Part shown: piece after piece, positions 41,546 to 50,339 of the stretch | Numbering within the stretch: the first letter of the stretch is position 1 | How the letters are laid out: each line of letters starts with the position of its first letter | NCBI RefSeq assembly: GCF_024733015.1 | Contig: NZ_JANKJG010000012.1 | Location: 62,001-126,000, forward strand | Length of the DNA stretch: 64,000 nt | From: Pseudosulfitobacter koreensis | GTDB lineage: Bacteria; Pseudomonadota; Alphaproteobacteria; Rhodobacterales; Rhodobacteraceae | Direction: 5' to 3' | The notes under the pieces: model-generated | Told to the model about the DNA's origin: nothing | The model's database searches: none | What the model saw: the letters and a program-made list of their open reading frames with translations, nothing else | Position numbers and translations under genes: made by a program

Positions 41546-44500
41546 ATGTCAAATGATCCCCGATTCATCCACCTGCGCAGCCATTCCGAGTATTCCTTGC
41601 TGGAAGGGGCGTTGCGGCTGAAAAAGCTGCCTGATCTGTGCAAGAAGCACGACATGCCCGCGCTGGCGCTGACCGACACCAACAACATGTTCGCGGCACT
41701 TGAGTATTCCGTGACTCTGTCGGGGGCGGGCATCCAGCCGATCATCGGTTGCCAGGTCGATGTCACATGGGTCGAGACCCGCCCCGGCGACCGCCCGCGC
41801 CTGCCTGCGGGTCTGGTGCTTCTGGCGCAGAACGAGACGGGTTACGAAAACCTGATGAAGCTGAACTCGTGCCTCTATCTCAAGGGTGACGGGCAGTTGC
41901 CGCAGGTCACGCTGGACGAGCTGGAGACGCTGTCGGCGGGGTTGATCTGTCTGACCGGCGGGCCGGAGGGGCCGGTGGGCCAGCTGTTGCGCGCAGGCCA
42001 GCGTCCTGCGGCACAGGCGATGATGGACCGGTTGGCCGCGGCGTTTCCGCAGCGTCTGTACGTGGAGTTGCAGCGCCATCCCGGCCCTGACGGGCAGCCG
42101 GATGCGGAAAAGCTGACCGAGCGGCCCTTTGTCGAGATGGCCTATGCGATGAACCTGCCGCTGGTGGCGACCAATGACGTCTATTTTCCCGCCAGCGACA
42201 TGTACGAGGCGCACGACGCGCTGATCTGCATTGCCGAGGGTGCCTATGTCGATCAGCAGCAGGATCGCCGCCGCCTGACCAACCAGCACTATTTCAAATC
42301 GCAATCCGAGATGGTGACGCTGTTTGCCGACCTGCCGGAGGCGGTTCAGAACACGGTCGAGATCGCGAGGCGCTGCGCCTTCATGGCCTATCGTCGCGAT
42401 CCGATCCTGCCGAAGTTTGCCGACGACGAGGTGGTCGAGCTGCGCCGCCAGGCCAACGAGGGCCTGAAGGCACGGCTGGCGGTGATACCCCATGCCGCCC
42501 CGGTCGAGGACTATCAGAAGCGGCTGGATTTCGAGCTGGATATCATCGAGGGCATGGGCTTTCCCGGCTATTTCCTGATCGTTGCCGATTTCATCAAGTG
42601 GGCGAAGGACGAGAACATCCCCGTGGGCCCGGGCCGTGGGTCGGGGGCGGGCAGTCTGGTGGCCTATGCGCTGACCATCACCGATCTGGACCCGCTGCGC
42701 TATGCGCTGCTGTTCGAGCGGTTCCTCAATCCCGAACGGGTTAGCATGCCCGACTTTGACATCGACTTTTGCATGGACCGCCGCGAGGAAGTGATCCGCT
42801 ATGTGCAAAAGAAATATGGCCGCGACAAGGTCGGGCAGATCATCACCTTTGGCGCACTGTTGTCCAAGGCGGCGGTGCGCGACATCGGGCGCGTGTTGCA
42901 GATGCCATACGGGCAGGTTGATCGGCTGTCGAAGCTGATCCCGGTGGAGGGCGTCAAACCCGTCAGCATCGCCAAGGCGCTGATCGACGAGCCGCGCCTG
43001 CGCGACGAGGCGCGCAACGAAGAGGTGGTGAAACGGCTGCTGGATTATGGCCAGCAGGTCGAGGGTCTGTTGCGCAACGCATCCACCCATGCCGCGGGTG
43101 TTGTGATCGGGGACCGCCCGCTGGACGCGCTTGTGCCGCTTTATCAGGACCCGCGGTCCGACATGCCCGCAACGCAGTTCAACATGAAGTGGGTCGAGCA
43201 GGCCGGATTGGTCAAGTTCGACTTTCTGGGTCTGAAGACCCTGACTGTGATCCAGAACGCGGTAGACCAGATCCGCGGCGCGGGGCGCGATCTGCATATC
43301 GGGGCGGACGGCACGCAACTGTATGAACCCGCACCGGGCACCGAGAACGACATCAACGCCATCCCGCTGGATGACGCGGCATCCTACAAGCTTTATGCCG
43401 CCGCCAAGACCGTCGCCGTGTTCCAGGTGGAATCCAGCGGCATGATGGATGCGCTGAAGCGGATGAAGCCGACCTGCATCGAGGATATCGTGGCCCTCGT
43501 AGCACTCTACCGTCCCGGCCCGATGGAGAACATCCCGACCTATTGCGAGGTCAAGAACGGGTTGCGAGCGCGGGAAAACCTGCACCCGACCATCGACCAT
43601 ATTCTGGACGAGACCCAAGGCATCATCGTCTACCAGGAACAGGTGATGCAGATCGCGCAGGACATGGCGGGCTACAGCCTCGGCGGGGCCGATCTGTTGC
43701 GTCGCGCGATGGGCAAGAAGATCCAGGAGGCGATGGACGCCGAGCGGCCCAAGTTCCTGCAAGGGTCCAAGGCCAATGGCGTGGACAAGGACAAGGCGAT
43801 GGAGGTCTGGAACCTTCTCGACAAGTTCGCCAACTACGGGTTCAACAAATCCCACGCGGCGGCCTATGCGGTTGTCAGCTACCAGACTGCCTGGCTGAAG
43901 GCGAACCATCCCGTCGAGTTCATGGCCGGGGTGATGAACTGCGACATTCACCTGACCGACAAGCTGGCGATCTATTTCGAGGAGGTGCGCAAGGCGATGG
44001 ACCTGCCGTGGGTGCCGCCTTGCGTGAACCGGTCTGACGCGATGTTCAAGGTGGTCGACGGCGCGCTTGTCTATGCGCTGGGTGCGCTGAAGAACGTGGG
44101 CGTCGAGGCGATGAAGCTGGTGACCGAAGGCCGCAAGGTTGACGGGGTGGACAAACCCTTTGCCACGCTTTTCGACCTCGCGCGCCGCGTCGATCTGAAA
44201 CGGGTGGGCAAGCGACCGCTCGAGATGCTGGCGCGGTCGGGGGCGTTCGACCAACTCGACACCAACCGCCGCCGGGTCTTTGATGCGCTGGACGCACTTG
44301 TGCAATATTCTGCAGCGATCCACGAGCAGAAGAATTCGAACCAGGTGTCGCTGTTCGGCGAGGCGGGTGATGACCTGCCGGAGCCACGCATGATGCCGGG
44401 CGATGACTATCAGCCCGCCGAACGGCTGAGCGAAGAGTTCAAAGCCGTGGGCTTCTATCTGTCCGGTCATCCGCTGGACGATTATGCCGGTGCGCTGAAA

Positions 44501-45061
44501 CGCAAGGGCGTGCAGACGCTGGACGAGGTGATCGCCGATGTTGAACGGCGCGGCGCCAAGAACGCCAAGATGGCGGGTGTGGTGGCAGGCTGCCAGATCC
44601 GCAAGTCGGCCAAGGGCAACCGCTTTGCCTTTGCCCAGCTGTCGGACACCACCGGCGCGTTCGAGGTTACACTATTCTCGGATGCGCTTGAGAAATCACA
44701 GGATTTCCTGGTCACCGGGGCCAAGGTGATCATCACCGCCGAGGCGACGATGGAAAGCGATCAGCTGAAGCTGCTGGCGCGCTCGGTCGCCCCTATCGAC
44801 GCTGTGGTGGCCGATGTGGGCGGCATGGGGCTGCGCGTGTTCATCAACGATGCTGGGGCCGTGGGCTCTATTGCCTCGGTGCTGGACGGCGCGGCGCAGG
44901 GCACCCGCGTCATCGGTCGCGGGCCGGTGCAGCTGTGCCTGATGGGCGCTGGGCTGAATGGCGAGATCGACGTTGAACTGGGTGATGACTTTCCGGTCAA
45001 TCCGCAGATCAAGGGCGCGATCAAAAGCCTGGGCGGCGTGGTCTCGGTCGAGGAGATCTGA
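41546..45061 (+). CDS. dnaE: DNA polymerase III alpha subunit
   Basis: Protein of 1171 residues, normal for replicative DnaE. It starts with the PHP domain (FIHLRSHSEYSLLEGALRL), followed by the polymerase core with VGPGRGSGAGSLVAYAL and the catalytic PDFDIDFCMDRR near residues 401-412. Then come the FNMKWVEQAGLVKFDFLGLK region, QEQVMQIAQDMAGYS and GFNKSHAAAYAVVSYQTAWLK. The C-terminal OB fold has MAGVVAGCQIRKSAKGNRF. The ATG at 41546 has TTAGGA upstream. This is the chromosomal replicase subunit, divergent from xdhA. Confidence 0.97.
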   Translation: MSNDPRFIHLRSHSEYSLLEGALRLKKLPDLCKKHDMPALALTDTNNMFAALEYSVTLSGAGIQPIIGCQVDVTWVETRPGDRPRLPAGLVLLAQNETGYENLMKLNSCLYLKGDGQLPQVTLDELETLSAGLICLTGGPEGPVGQLLRAGQRPAAQAMMDRLAAAFPQRLYVELQRHPGPDGQPDAEKLTERPFVEMAYAMNLPLVATNDVYFPASDMYEAHDALICIAEGAYVDQQQDRRRLTNQHYFKSQSEMVTLFADLPEAVQNTVEIARRCAFMAYRRDPILPKFADDEVVELRRQANEGLKARLAVIPHAAPVEDYQKRLDFELDIIEGMGFPGYFLIVADFIKWAKDENIPVGPGRGSGAGSLVAYALTITDLDPLRYALLFERFLNPERVSMPDFDIDFCMDRREEVIRYVQKKYGRDKVGQIITFGALLSKAAVRDIGRVLQMPYGQVDRLSKLIPVEGVKPVSIAKALIDEPRLRDEARNEEVVKRLLDYGQQVEGLLRNASTHAAGVVIGDRPLDALVPLYQDPRSDMPATQFNMKWVEQAGLVKFDFLGLKTLTVIQNAVDQIRGAGRDLHIGADGTQLYEPAPGTENDINAIPLDDAASYKLYAAAKTVAVFQVESSGMMDALKRMKPTCIEDIVALVALYRPGPMENIPTYCEVKNGLRARENLHPTIDHILDETQGIIVYQEQVMQIAQDMAGYSLGGADLLRRAMGKKIQEAMDAERPKFLQGSKANGVDKDKAMEVWNLLDKFANYGFNKSHAAAYAVVSYQTAWLKANHPVEFMAGVMNCDIHLTDKLAIYFEEVRKAMDLPWVPPCVNRSDAMFKVVDGALVYALGALKNVGVEAMKLVTEGRKVDGVDKPFATLFDLARRVDLKRVGKRPLEMLARSGAFDQLDTNRRRVFDALDALVQYSAAIHEQKNSNQVSLFGEAGDDLPEPRMMPGDDYQPAERLSEEFKAVGFYLSGHPLDDYAGALKRKGVQTLDEVIADVERRGAKNAKMAGVVAGCQIRKSAKGNRFAFAQLSDTTGAFEVTLFSDALEKSQDFLVTGAKVIITAEATMESDQLKLLARSVAPIDAVVADVGGMGLRVFINDAGAVGSIASVLDGAAQGTRVIGRGPVQLCLMGAGLNGEIDVELGDDFPVNPQIKGAIKSLGGVVSVEEI

Positions 45062-45165
45062 CACCTCGCATCGGCCACGCATCGCCGGGGCGCGGCGATC
45101 CAGTGGACAGCGGTGCAAGCCTTGCGTTACCACCGTTCCACTTCGGGGCGCATAAGGGGATTGGC

Positions 45166-46032
45166 GTGAAGGCTTTGACGGCATCGGTTCTGGCGCTTGC
45201 TCTGGCAGGCTGCGGCGACCCGCTGGACAAGGTCGAGCATATTCAGGACGTCGATCTGGCCGAAGATCAGCCCGCCGCCGCTGTCGTGACATCGCCCGAA
45301 GAGCTGGACCGCGAAGGTGGAATTCTGAGTGCTCTGTTCGCAGGGACGAAACCGGACCCTGATCCGCAGACTGCACCGGCACCCGACGCTGCAACGCCCC
45401 CGGCAGATCCTGAAAAACGGCGTGGCCTCCTTGGTCTTTTTCGGGAAAACGCCGTAGCCGATGACACTGTCGAGACCGCTTCGCTGACACCGGATGCCAC
45501 AGGTCGCGGAATATTCGGCACCGCGCGCCTTGCGGGGATCGACATGCTTGATGTGCCCGTGGGCGCGGTTCTGCCCTATGGCAGCGTCGCGCGGGTCTGT
45601 GATGCGACACTCCGCAACATGGGCCGCAAGATCGACAAGGCCCCTGCAAGCGGCAGTGGCTTCACGCTTTATGACAGCGACCCGCAAAGCACCGGCGCGC
45701 GGACATTCTACGTCACCGGCTTTGCGGATGGCTGCGCGCGCCAGTTCACCGCAGCGCTGGCCATGTTCGGCGCGCCGTCGATGCATGAACAGTTGCGCTA
45801 TGGCCGACCTGCGGAAGACTACCCCTACAGCGACACCGACGAGGCCTATGAAAAGGTCAAAAGGCAAATCTGCCGCGTCGGCAAACGCAAGCCCTGCGGC
45901 AGTGCCATCCGGCGGCTGGAACGGGACACGGTCTTTGTAAGCACCTACGAGAATTTCGGCAACAATGCGCGCTGGGCCGATATCCTGCTGCACGACGGGC
46001 AAGTGATCGCGGCGGCGATCAAGACACCCTGA
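45166..46032 (+). CDS. Hypothetical lipoprotein
   Basis: 288 residues from the GTG at 45166 behind AAGGGGA; the frame opens 63 bases earlier but without a signal. A lipoprotein signal (VKALTASVLALALAGC) is followed by a Pro/Asp/Ala-rich low-complexity linker (residues ~45-100) and a folded C-terminal half with four or five Cys (RVCDATL, DGCARQF, RQICRVGKRKPCG) that could pair in the periplasm. No family is recognised with confidence. It follows dnaE by 104 bases and looks like a conserved lipoprotein of the lineage. The role is unknown. Confidence 0.78.
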   Translation: MKALTASVLALALAGCGDPLDKVEHIQDVDLAEDQPAAAVVTSPEELDREGGILSALFAGTKPDPDPQTAPAPDAATPPADPEKRRGLLGLFRENAVADDTVETASLTPDATGRGIFGTARLAGIDMLDVPVGAVLPYGSVARVCDATLRNMGRKIDKAPASGSGFTLYDSDPQSTGARTFYVTGFADGCARQFTAALAMFGAPSMHEQLRYGRPAEDYPYSDTDEAYEKVKRQICRVGKRKPCGSAIRRLERDTVFVSTYENFGNNARWADILLHDGQVIAAAIKTP

Positions 46033-46048
46033 GCGGAACCGGCAAGAG

Positions 46049-46090
46049 CTTCATCTTGCCAAATAAACTCTCCCCGAAGGGTCGGTTCGC
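46049..46090. repeat. Dispersed repeat, copy 3 (minus orientation)
   Basis: CTTCATCTTGCCAAATAAAC then TCTCCCCGAAGGGTCGGTTCGC. It is nearly the same as the copy at 35124-35170. It lies in the 75-base gap between the convergent lipoprotein and slyX genes. Confidence 0.65.
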
Positions 46091-46107
46091 CAAGACCTCA
46101 AGCGTCC

Positions 46108-46302
46108 TCAATAATGCGGTGGGCGTTCGTCCCCTATAACCGCGCCACCTGTGGTCTGGGATTCTCGTTCGCCTTCGCGCTGCATCAGCATGTGGACACG
46201 GCGGGTCAGGGTGGCAATCTCGCCTTCCTGACGGGCGACGACATCTGACAGGTCATCGACGGTGCGGATCAGATGGGCGATCTGTTCTTCGAGCTGTTCC
46301 AT
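46108..46302 (-). CDS. slyX: SlyX family protein
   Basis: 64 residues from the ATG at 46302, which has AAAGGAG at the right spacing. The open frame continues upstream without a family match. The protein is a predicted coiled coil (MEQLEEQIAHLIRTVDDLSD and ATLTRRVHMLMQRE) ending in DERPPHY, the ending typical of SlyX. The function in the cell is unknown. It is divergent from hisS. Confidence 0.9.
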   Translation of the reverse strand: MEQLEEQIAHLIRTVDDLSDVVARQEGEIATLTRRVHMLMQREGERESQTTGGAVIGDERPPHY

Positions 46303-46435
46303 GCGAAGTCTCCTTTGCTGTCTGCTGACCATGTGGGCCATCGTGCCGCCGCTTGCAATGGGCCGCGAGGTGCTTGCCCCCATCTGGCCCATATCGTAAG
46401 CCCATGCGCGAACGCTGATCCCATTGGAGCCTGTC

Positions 46436-47947
46436 ATGGCCAAGCCCAAGAAGACCCCACGCCCAAAGGCGGAAACGCCAAAGGGTTTCCGCGACTATTT
46501 CGGAGCAGAGGTGACCGCCCGCGCCGAGATGCTGCAAGCGATTGCCGGGGTCTATCATCGCTATGGCTTCGACGCGCTGGAAACCAGTGCTGTCGAGACG
46601 GTCGAGGCGCTGGGCAAGTTCCTGCCCGACGTGGACCGCCCCAACGCCGGGGTCTTCGCTTGGCAAGAGGACGGCGAGGGCGAGAAACCTGGCGACTGGC
46701 TGGCGCTGCGCTATGACATGACCGCGCCGCTGGCGCGGGTCTATGCGCAGCATCGCAACGATCTGCCCAATCCCTACCGCCGCTATGCTATGGGCCCCGT
46801 CTGGCGCAATGAAAAGCCGGGACCGGGACGGTTTCGCCAGTTCTATCAATGCGATGCCGACACTGTGGGCAGCGCCAGCATGGGCGCCGACGCCGAGATC
46901 TGCGCGATGCTGGCCGACACGCTGGAGGAGGTCGGCATCCCGCGCGGCGACTACATCATTCGTGTCAACAACCGAAAAGTGCTGAACGGGGTGATGGAGG
47001 TGGCCGGTGTGCTGGATCCCGCCAACCCCGATGCGATGGAGGCCGAGCGCGGCATCGTGCTGCGCGCCATCGACAAGCTGGACCGCTTGGGCGTGGATGG
47101 CGTGCGTGCGCTGCTGGGCGTGGGACGCAAGGACGACAGCGGCGACTTTACCGATGGTGCCGGGCTCAGCGATGCGCAGTCGGATGTCATCATGGGCTTC
47201 ATGCAGGCCAAACGCGACAGCGGCGCCGCCACGGTGGCCCGCCTGCGCGAACTGGTGGCGGGATCGCAGACCGGCGAGGCGGGCGTGGACGAGCTGGAGG
47301 AGATCGCCGACTTGTTAGCGGCGGGCGGCTATGGCCCCGACCGGATCGAGATCGACCCCTCCGTCGTGCGCGGCCTTGGCTATTATACCGGCCCTGTCTA
47401 CGAGGCCGAACTGACCTTCGAGATTTTCGATGAGAAAGGCCGCAAGCGGCAGTTCGGGTCGGTCGCGGGTGGCGGGCGCTATGACGATCTGGTCAGGCGG
47501 TTTACCGGGCAGGAAGTGCCCGCCACGGGCGTGTCGATCGGCGTTGATCGTTTGCTGGCCGCCCTGACCGCAAAGGGGCGCATGCAACAATCGGTGCAGG
47601 GCCCCGTGGTCGTCACCGTCATGGACCGCGCCCGCATGGCCGACTACCAGGCGATGGTGGCCGAGCTGCGGCAGGCGGGCATTCGCGCCGAGGTCTATCT
47701 GGGCAATCCCAAGAACTTCGGCAACCAGTTGAAATACGCCGACAAGCGCGGCAGCCCCGTGGCCATCATCGAAGGCGGCGACGAGAAAGAACGCGGCGTC
47801 GTGCAGATCAAGGATCTGATCCTGGGGGCCAAGATCGCCGAGACCGCCACCCACGAGGAATGGAAGGACCGGCCCAGCCAGTTCGAAGTGCCCCGCGACC
47901 AGATGCTGGACAAGGTGCGTGAGATACTCGAAGGACAGGGCAAATGA
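46436..47947 (+). CDS. hisS: Histidyl-tRNA synthetase
   Basis: 503 residues from the ATG at 46436 with GGAG upstream; a TTG 12 bases earlier is less likely. Class II motifs: motif 2 region [21 protein letters not shown] (ends quoted: RRYAMG, GRFRQF), histidine A motif [13 protein letters not shown], and the motif 3 area [13 protein letters not shown] with [13 protein letters not shown]. The C-terminal anticodon domain has [13 protein letters not shown]. It is longer than the ~425 residues of E. coli HisRS, with extra sequence in the middle, as usual in alphaproteobacteria. It heads hisS-hisZ-hisG; hisZ overlaps by 4 bases. Confidence 0.96.
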   Translation: MAKPKKTPRPKAETPKGFRDYFGAEVTARAEMLQAIAGVYHRYGFDALETSAVETVEALGKFLPDVDRPNAGVFAWQEDGEGEKPGDWLALRYDMTAPLARVYAQHRNDLPNPYRRYAMGPVWRNEKPGPGRFRQFYQCDADTVGSASMGADAEICAMLADTLEEVGIPRGDYIIRVNNRKVLNGVMEVAGVLDPANPDAMEAERGIVLRAIDKLDRLGVDGVRALLGVGRKDDSGDFTDGAGLSDAQSDVIMGFMQAKRDSGAATVARLRELVAGSQTGEAGVDELEEIADLLAAGGYGPDRIEIDPSVVRGLGYYTGPVYEAELTFEIFDEKGRKRQFGSVAGGGRYDDLVRRFTGQEVPATGVSIGVDRLLAALTAKGRMQQSVQGPVVVTVMDRARMADYQAMVAELRQAGIRAEVYLGNPKNFGNQLKYADKRGSPVAIIEGGDEKERGVVQIKDLILGAKIAETATHEEWKDRPSQFEVPRDQMLDKVREILEGQGK

Positions 47948-49026
47948 TCACCCGCGAAGGCCGTGCCAAGGCGGCAAAGCTGCGTGACCGGTTCGAGGCG
48001 GCAGGCGCTCAGGTGGTCGAGCCGCCGATGCTGCAAAGCGCCGAGCTGCTGCTGGACCTTTATGGCGAAGATATCCGCGCGCGGGCCTATGTGACCAGCG
48101 ACGCGCTGCGCGGCGAACAGATGCTGCGCCCCGATTTCACCGTGCCCGTGGTGCAGATGCACATGGCGCATGGGGCGGACCCGGCGCGCTATACCTACGC
48201 GGGCGAGGTGTTTCGCCGCCAGGAGGAAGACCCCGACCGCGCCAGTGAATTCCTGCAGGTCGGCTTCGAGGTGTTCGACCGGACCGATCCTGCGGCGGCG
48301 GATGCCGAAGTGTTCGCGTTGATGGCCGAGGCGGTTGCGGGCCTGAACCTGCGCGCGGCGACCGGCGACATCGGCATTCTGACGGCAGCGGTCAACGGAC
48401 TGCGCACCAGCGAGGCACGCCGCGCCGCGCTGTTGCGCCACATCTGGCGGCCGCGCCGGTTCCGCGCCTTGCTGGACCGGTTTGCAGGGCGCGCGCCCGT
48501 GCCTGCCAGCCGCACGGCGCTGCTGGCCAACCCGCAGCCGCGTCTTGGGGCGGCGCCCCTGATCGGGGTGCGCACCGAGGCCGAGATCGAGGCGCGGATC
48601 AGCGCCCTGCATGCCGACGCCGCCGCCAAGCCGATCAGCGCGGCCGAGATGGAATTGCTCGACACGCTGATGGGCGTGCGCGAAACCGTGCCCTTTGCCT
48701 TGTCGCAACTGCGCGATCTGACCGTCGATATGCCGTCAATCTCGGGGGCCGTCGAAGGCTTGGCCGCGCGCGCCGACGCGTTGGTGGCGCGCGGTGTCGA
48801 CGTGGACACGCTGGACTTCGAGGCAAGCTATGGGCGCACGTCGATGGAATATTACGACGGCTTCGTCTTTGGCTTTTATGCTGCGGGGCGCGCCGATCTG
48901 CCGGCGGTGGTCAGTGGCGGGCGCTATGACGCGCTGACGCGCAGGCTGGGCAAGGGCGCGGAAATTCCGGCGGTGGGCGCGGTGTTGCGCCCCGGCCTGT
49001 TGGCCGAACTGGAGGCAGGCGCATGA
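47944..49026 (+). CDS. hisZ: ATP phosphoribosyltransferase regulatory subunit HisZ
   Basis: Protein of 360 residues resembling the catalytic core of histidyl-tRNA synthetase without its anticodon domain. It shows [37 protein letters not shown] (ends: [16 protein letters not shown]), and [15 protein letters not shown] near the end. HisZ is required by short-form HisG for activity and for histidine feedback. Overlaps of 4 bases with both hisS and hisG show tight coupling. Confidence 0.95.
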   Translation: MITREGRAKAAKLRDRFEAAGAQVVEPPMLQSAELLLDLYGEDIRARAYVTSDALRGEQMLRPDFTVPVVQMHMAHGADPARYTYAGEVFRRQEEDPDRASEFLQVGFEVFDRTDPAAADAEVFALMAEAVAGLNLRAATGDIGILTAAVNGLRTSEARRAALLRHIWRPRRFRALLDRFAGRAPVPASRTALLANPQPRLGAAPLIGVRTEAEIEARISALHADAAAKPISAAEMELLDTLMGVRETVPFALSQLRDLTVDMPSISGAVEGLAARADALVARGVDVDTLDFEASYGRTSMEYYDGFVFGFYAAGRADLPAVVSGGRYDALTRRLGKGAEIPAVGAVLRPGLLAELEAGA

Positions 49027-49709
49027 TCAAGCTGGGTGTGCCGTCCAAGGGGCGGCTGATGGAAAAAACCTTTGACTGGTTCGCGACGCGCGACATCCGG
49101 CTGAGCCGCACAGGTTCGGATCGTGAATACGCCGGTGCCGTGACCGGCATCGACGGCGTGTCGCTGGTGCTGCTGAGTGCGGGGGAAATCCCGCGCGAAC
49201 TTGCGGCGGGGCGCATCCATCTGGGCGTGACCGGCACCGATCTGGTGCAGGACAAGCTGCCGCTTTGGGAACAGCAGGTCGAGCCGCTGGAGGAAATGGG
49301 CTTTGGCGAGGCGGATCTGATCGTCGCCGTGCCGCAGGCCTGGGTCGATGTCGATACGCTGGACGATCTGGACGCGGCGGCGGCGGCATTTCGCGACACC
49401 CACGGATTCCGGCTGCGGATCGCGACAAAATATCACCGGCTGGTGCGCGAATTTCTGCGCGATGCGGGCGTGGCCGATTACGCCATCGTCGACAGCCAGG
49501 GCGCGACCGAAGGTACGGTCGCCAACGAGACCGCCGAGGCCATCGCCGACATCACATCAAGCGGCGAGACGCTGCGCGCGAACCACCTGAAAGTGTTGTC
49601 AGATGGGCTGATCCTGCGATCACAGGCGACGCTGTGGCGGTCGCGGGTCGCGGATGTTGCGGACGAGGACCGCGCCGCGATGACCGAGGTGCTTGCGCGC
49701 CTGGGCTGA
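49023..49709 (+). CDS. hisG: ATP phosphoribosyltransferase, short form
   Basis: Protein of 228 residues, the short HisG type without the C-terminal regulatory domain. It has the N-terminal KLGVPSKGRLMEKTFDWF, GRIHLGVTGTDLVQD, and the PRPP loop region ADYAIVDSQGATEGTVANE. It catalyses the first step of histidine synthesis, joining ATP and PRPP. Feedback control depends on the HisZ partner encoded directly upstream. Confidence 0.96.
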   Translation: MIKLGVPSKGRLMEKTFDWFATRDIRLSRTGSDREYAGAVTGIDGVSLVLLSAGEIPRELAAGRIHLGVTGTDLVQDKLPLWEQQVEPLEEMGFGEADLIVAVPQAWVDVDTLDDLDAAAAAFRDTHGFRLRIATKYHRLVREFLRDAGVADYAIVDSQGATEGTVANETAEAIADITSSGETLRANHLKVLSDGLILRSQATLWRSRVADVADEDRAAMTEVLARLG

Positions 49710-49711
49710 TG

Positions 49712-49769
49712 TTCGGGGGGAGTGGCTGGGGCAGGAGCCTCCGGCGGGGTTATTTCTGGCCAAGAGAAT
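49712..49769. repeat. Dispersed repeat, copy 4
   Basis: Directly after the hisG stop: GCCTCCGGCGGGGTTATTTC then TGGCCAAGAGAA. It has the same orientation and core as the copy inside xdhA. It lies between convergent hisG and the DUF1489 gene, with no poly-T tract. Confidence 0.7.
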
Positions 49770-49774
49770 GGCAG

Positions 49775-50209
49775 TCAGAGCACGCCGATTTCCGCGAGGG
49801 CACGATTAAGCTCGACGGGCAGGGGCTCTTCCGCGACGCGGCCCTTGGGCAGGTCGGGGGGCGCGTCTGATGGCGTGAGGTAGCGCCAGCCCTGAAACGG
49901 GCGGCGCAGGCTGGTCTGGGTTCGGATCAGGTCGGGATCAAGCACGATTGCGCAGCGGCGGATGCCGTCGCCGCCGGTGACTTCGTCCAGCCGCAGGATG
50001 CGCTGGCGGGCCTGGATGACGCCCTTGATCACCCAGTAGATCGAGCCCCCGTTCAGGATTTCATCTGCCCGCTTGGGAAACATGCGGGTGACGTGCCGGG
50101 GCTGCCCCTTGTCGGTCTGGGCGCGTTTGCTGGACTGCCAGGCGAGCAGATCATCTACATTTTCGGTGCCGACGCTGAGCTTGATCAGGTTTACACATGG
50201 TTTGTTCAC
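49775..50209 (-). CDS. DUF1489 family protein
   Basis: 144 residues from a GTG at 50209; an ATG at 50245 would add 12 residues. The start is unsure since neither has a strong RBS, but the GTG form begins close to the family-like NLIKLSVGTENVDDLLAWQ. Further features are HVTRMFPKRADEIL, GSIYWVIKGVIQARQRIL and CAIVLDPDLIRT, then RRPFQGWRYL and the proline-rich end. The family is common in alphaproteobacteria and of unknown function. It is divergent from nrdJ. Confidence 0.85.
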   Translation of the reverse strand: MNKPCVNLIKLSVGTENVDDLLAWQSSKRAQTDKGQPRHVTRMFPKRADEILNGGSIYWVIKGVIQARQRILRLDEVTGGDGIRRCAIVLDPDLIRTQTSLRRPFQGWRYLTPSDAPPDLPKGRVAEEPLPVELNRALAEIGVL

Positions 50210-50339
50210 AGCTTTACCCACAGAATCATTTTCCCCACACCACATAAAGTAGTCGCTGCTGCACCGTCTTCAATGGGTTGTGATCTTGGGCCGGTTCGGG
50301 CATCTTGGATATCTTTCCACAAGCCAGAGAATCGACGCC

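Noticed and set aside
41549-44470. 973-codon open frame on the minus strand opposite dnaE
   Set aside because: It is a shadow of the high-GC dnaE gene, His/Arg/Gln-rich, with no motifs.
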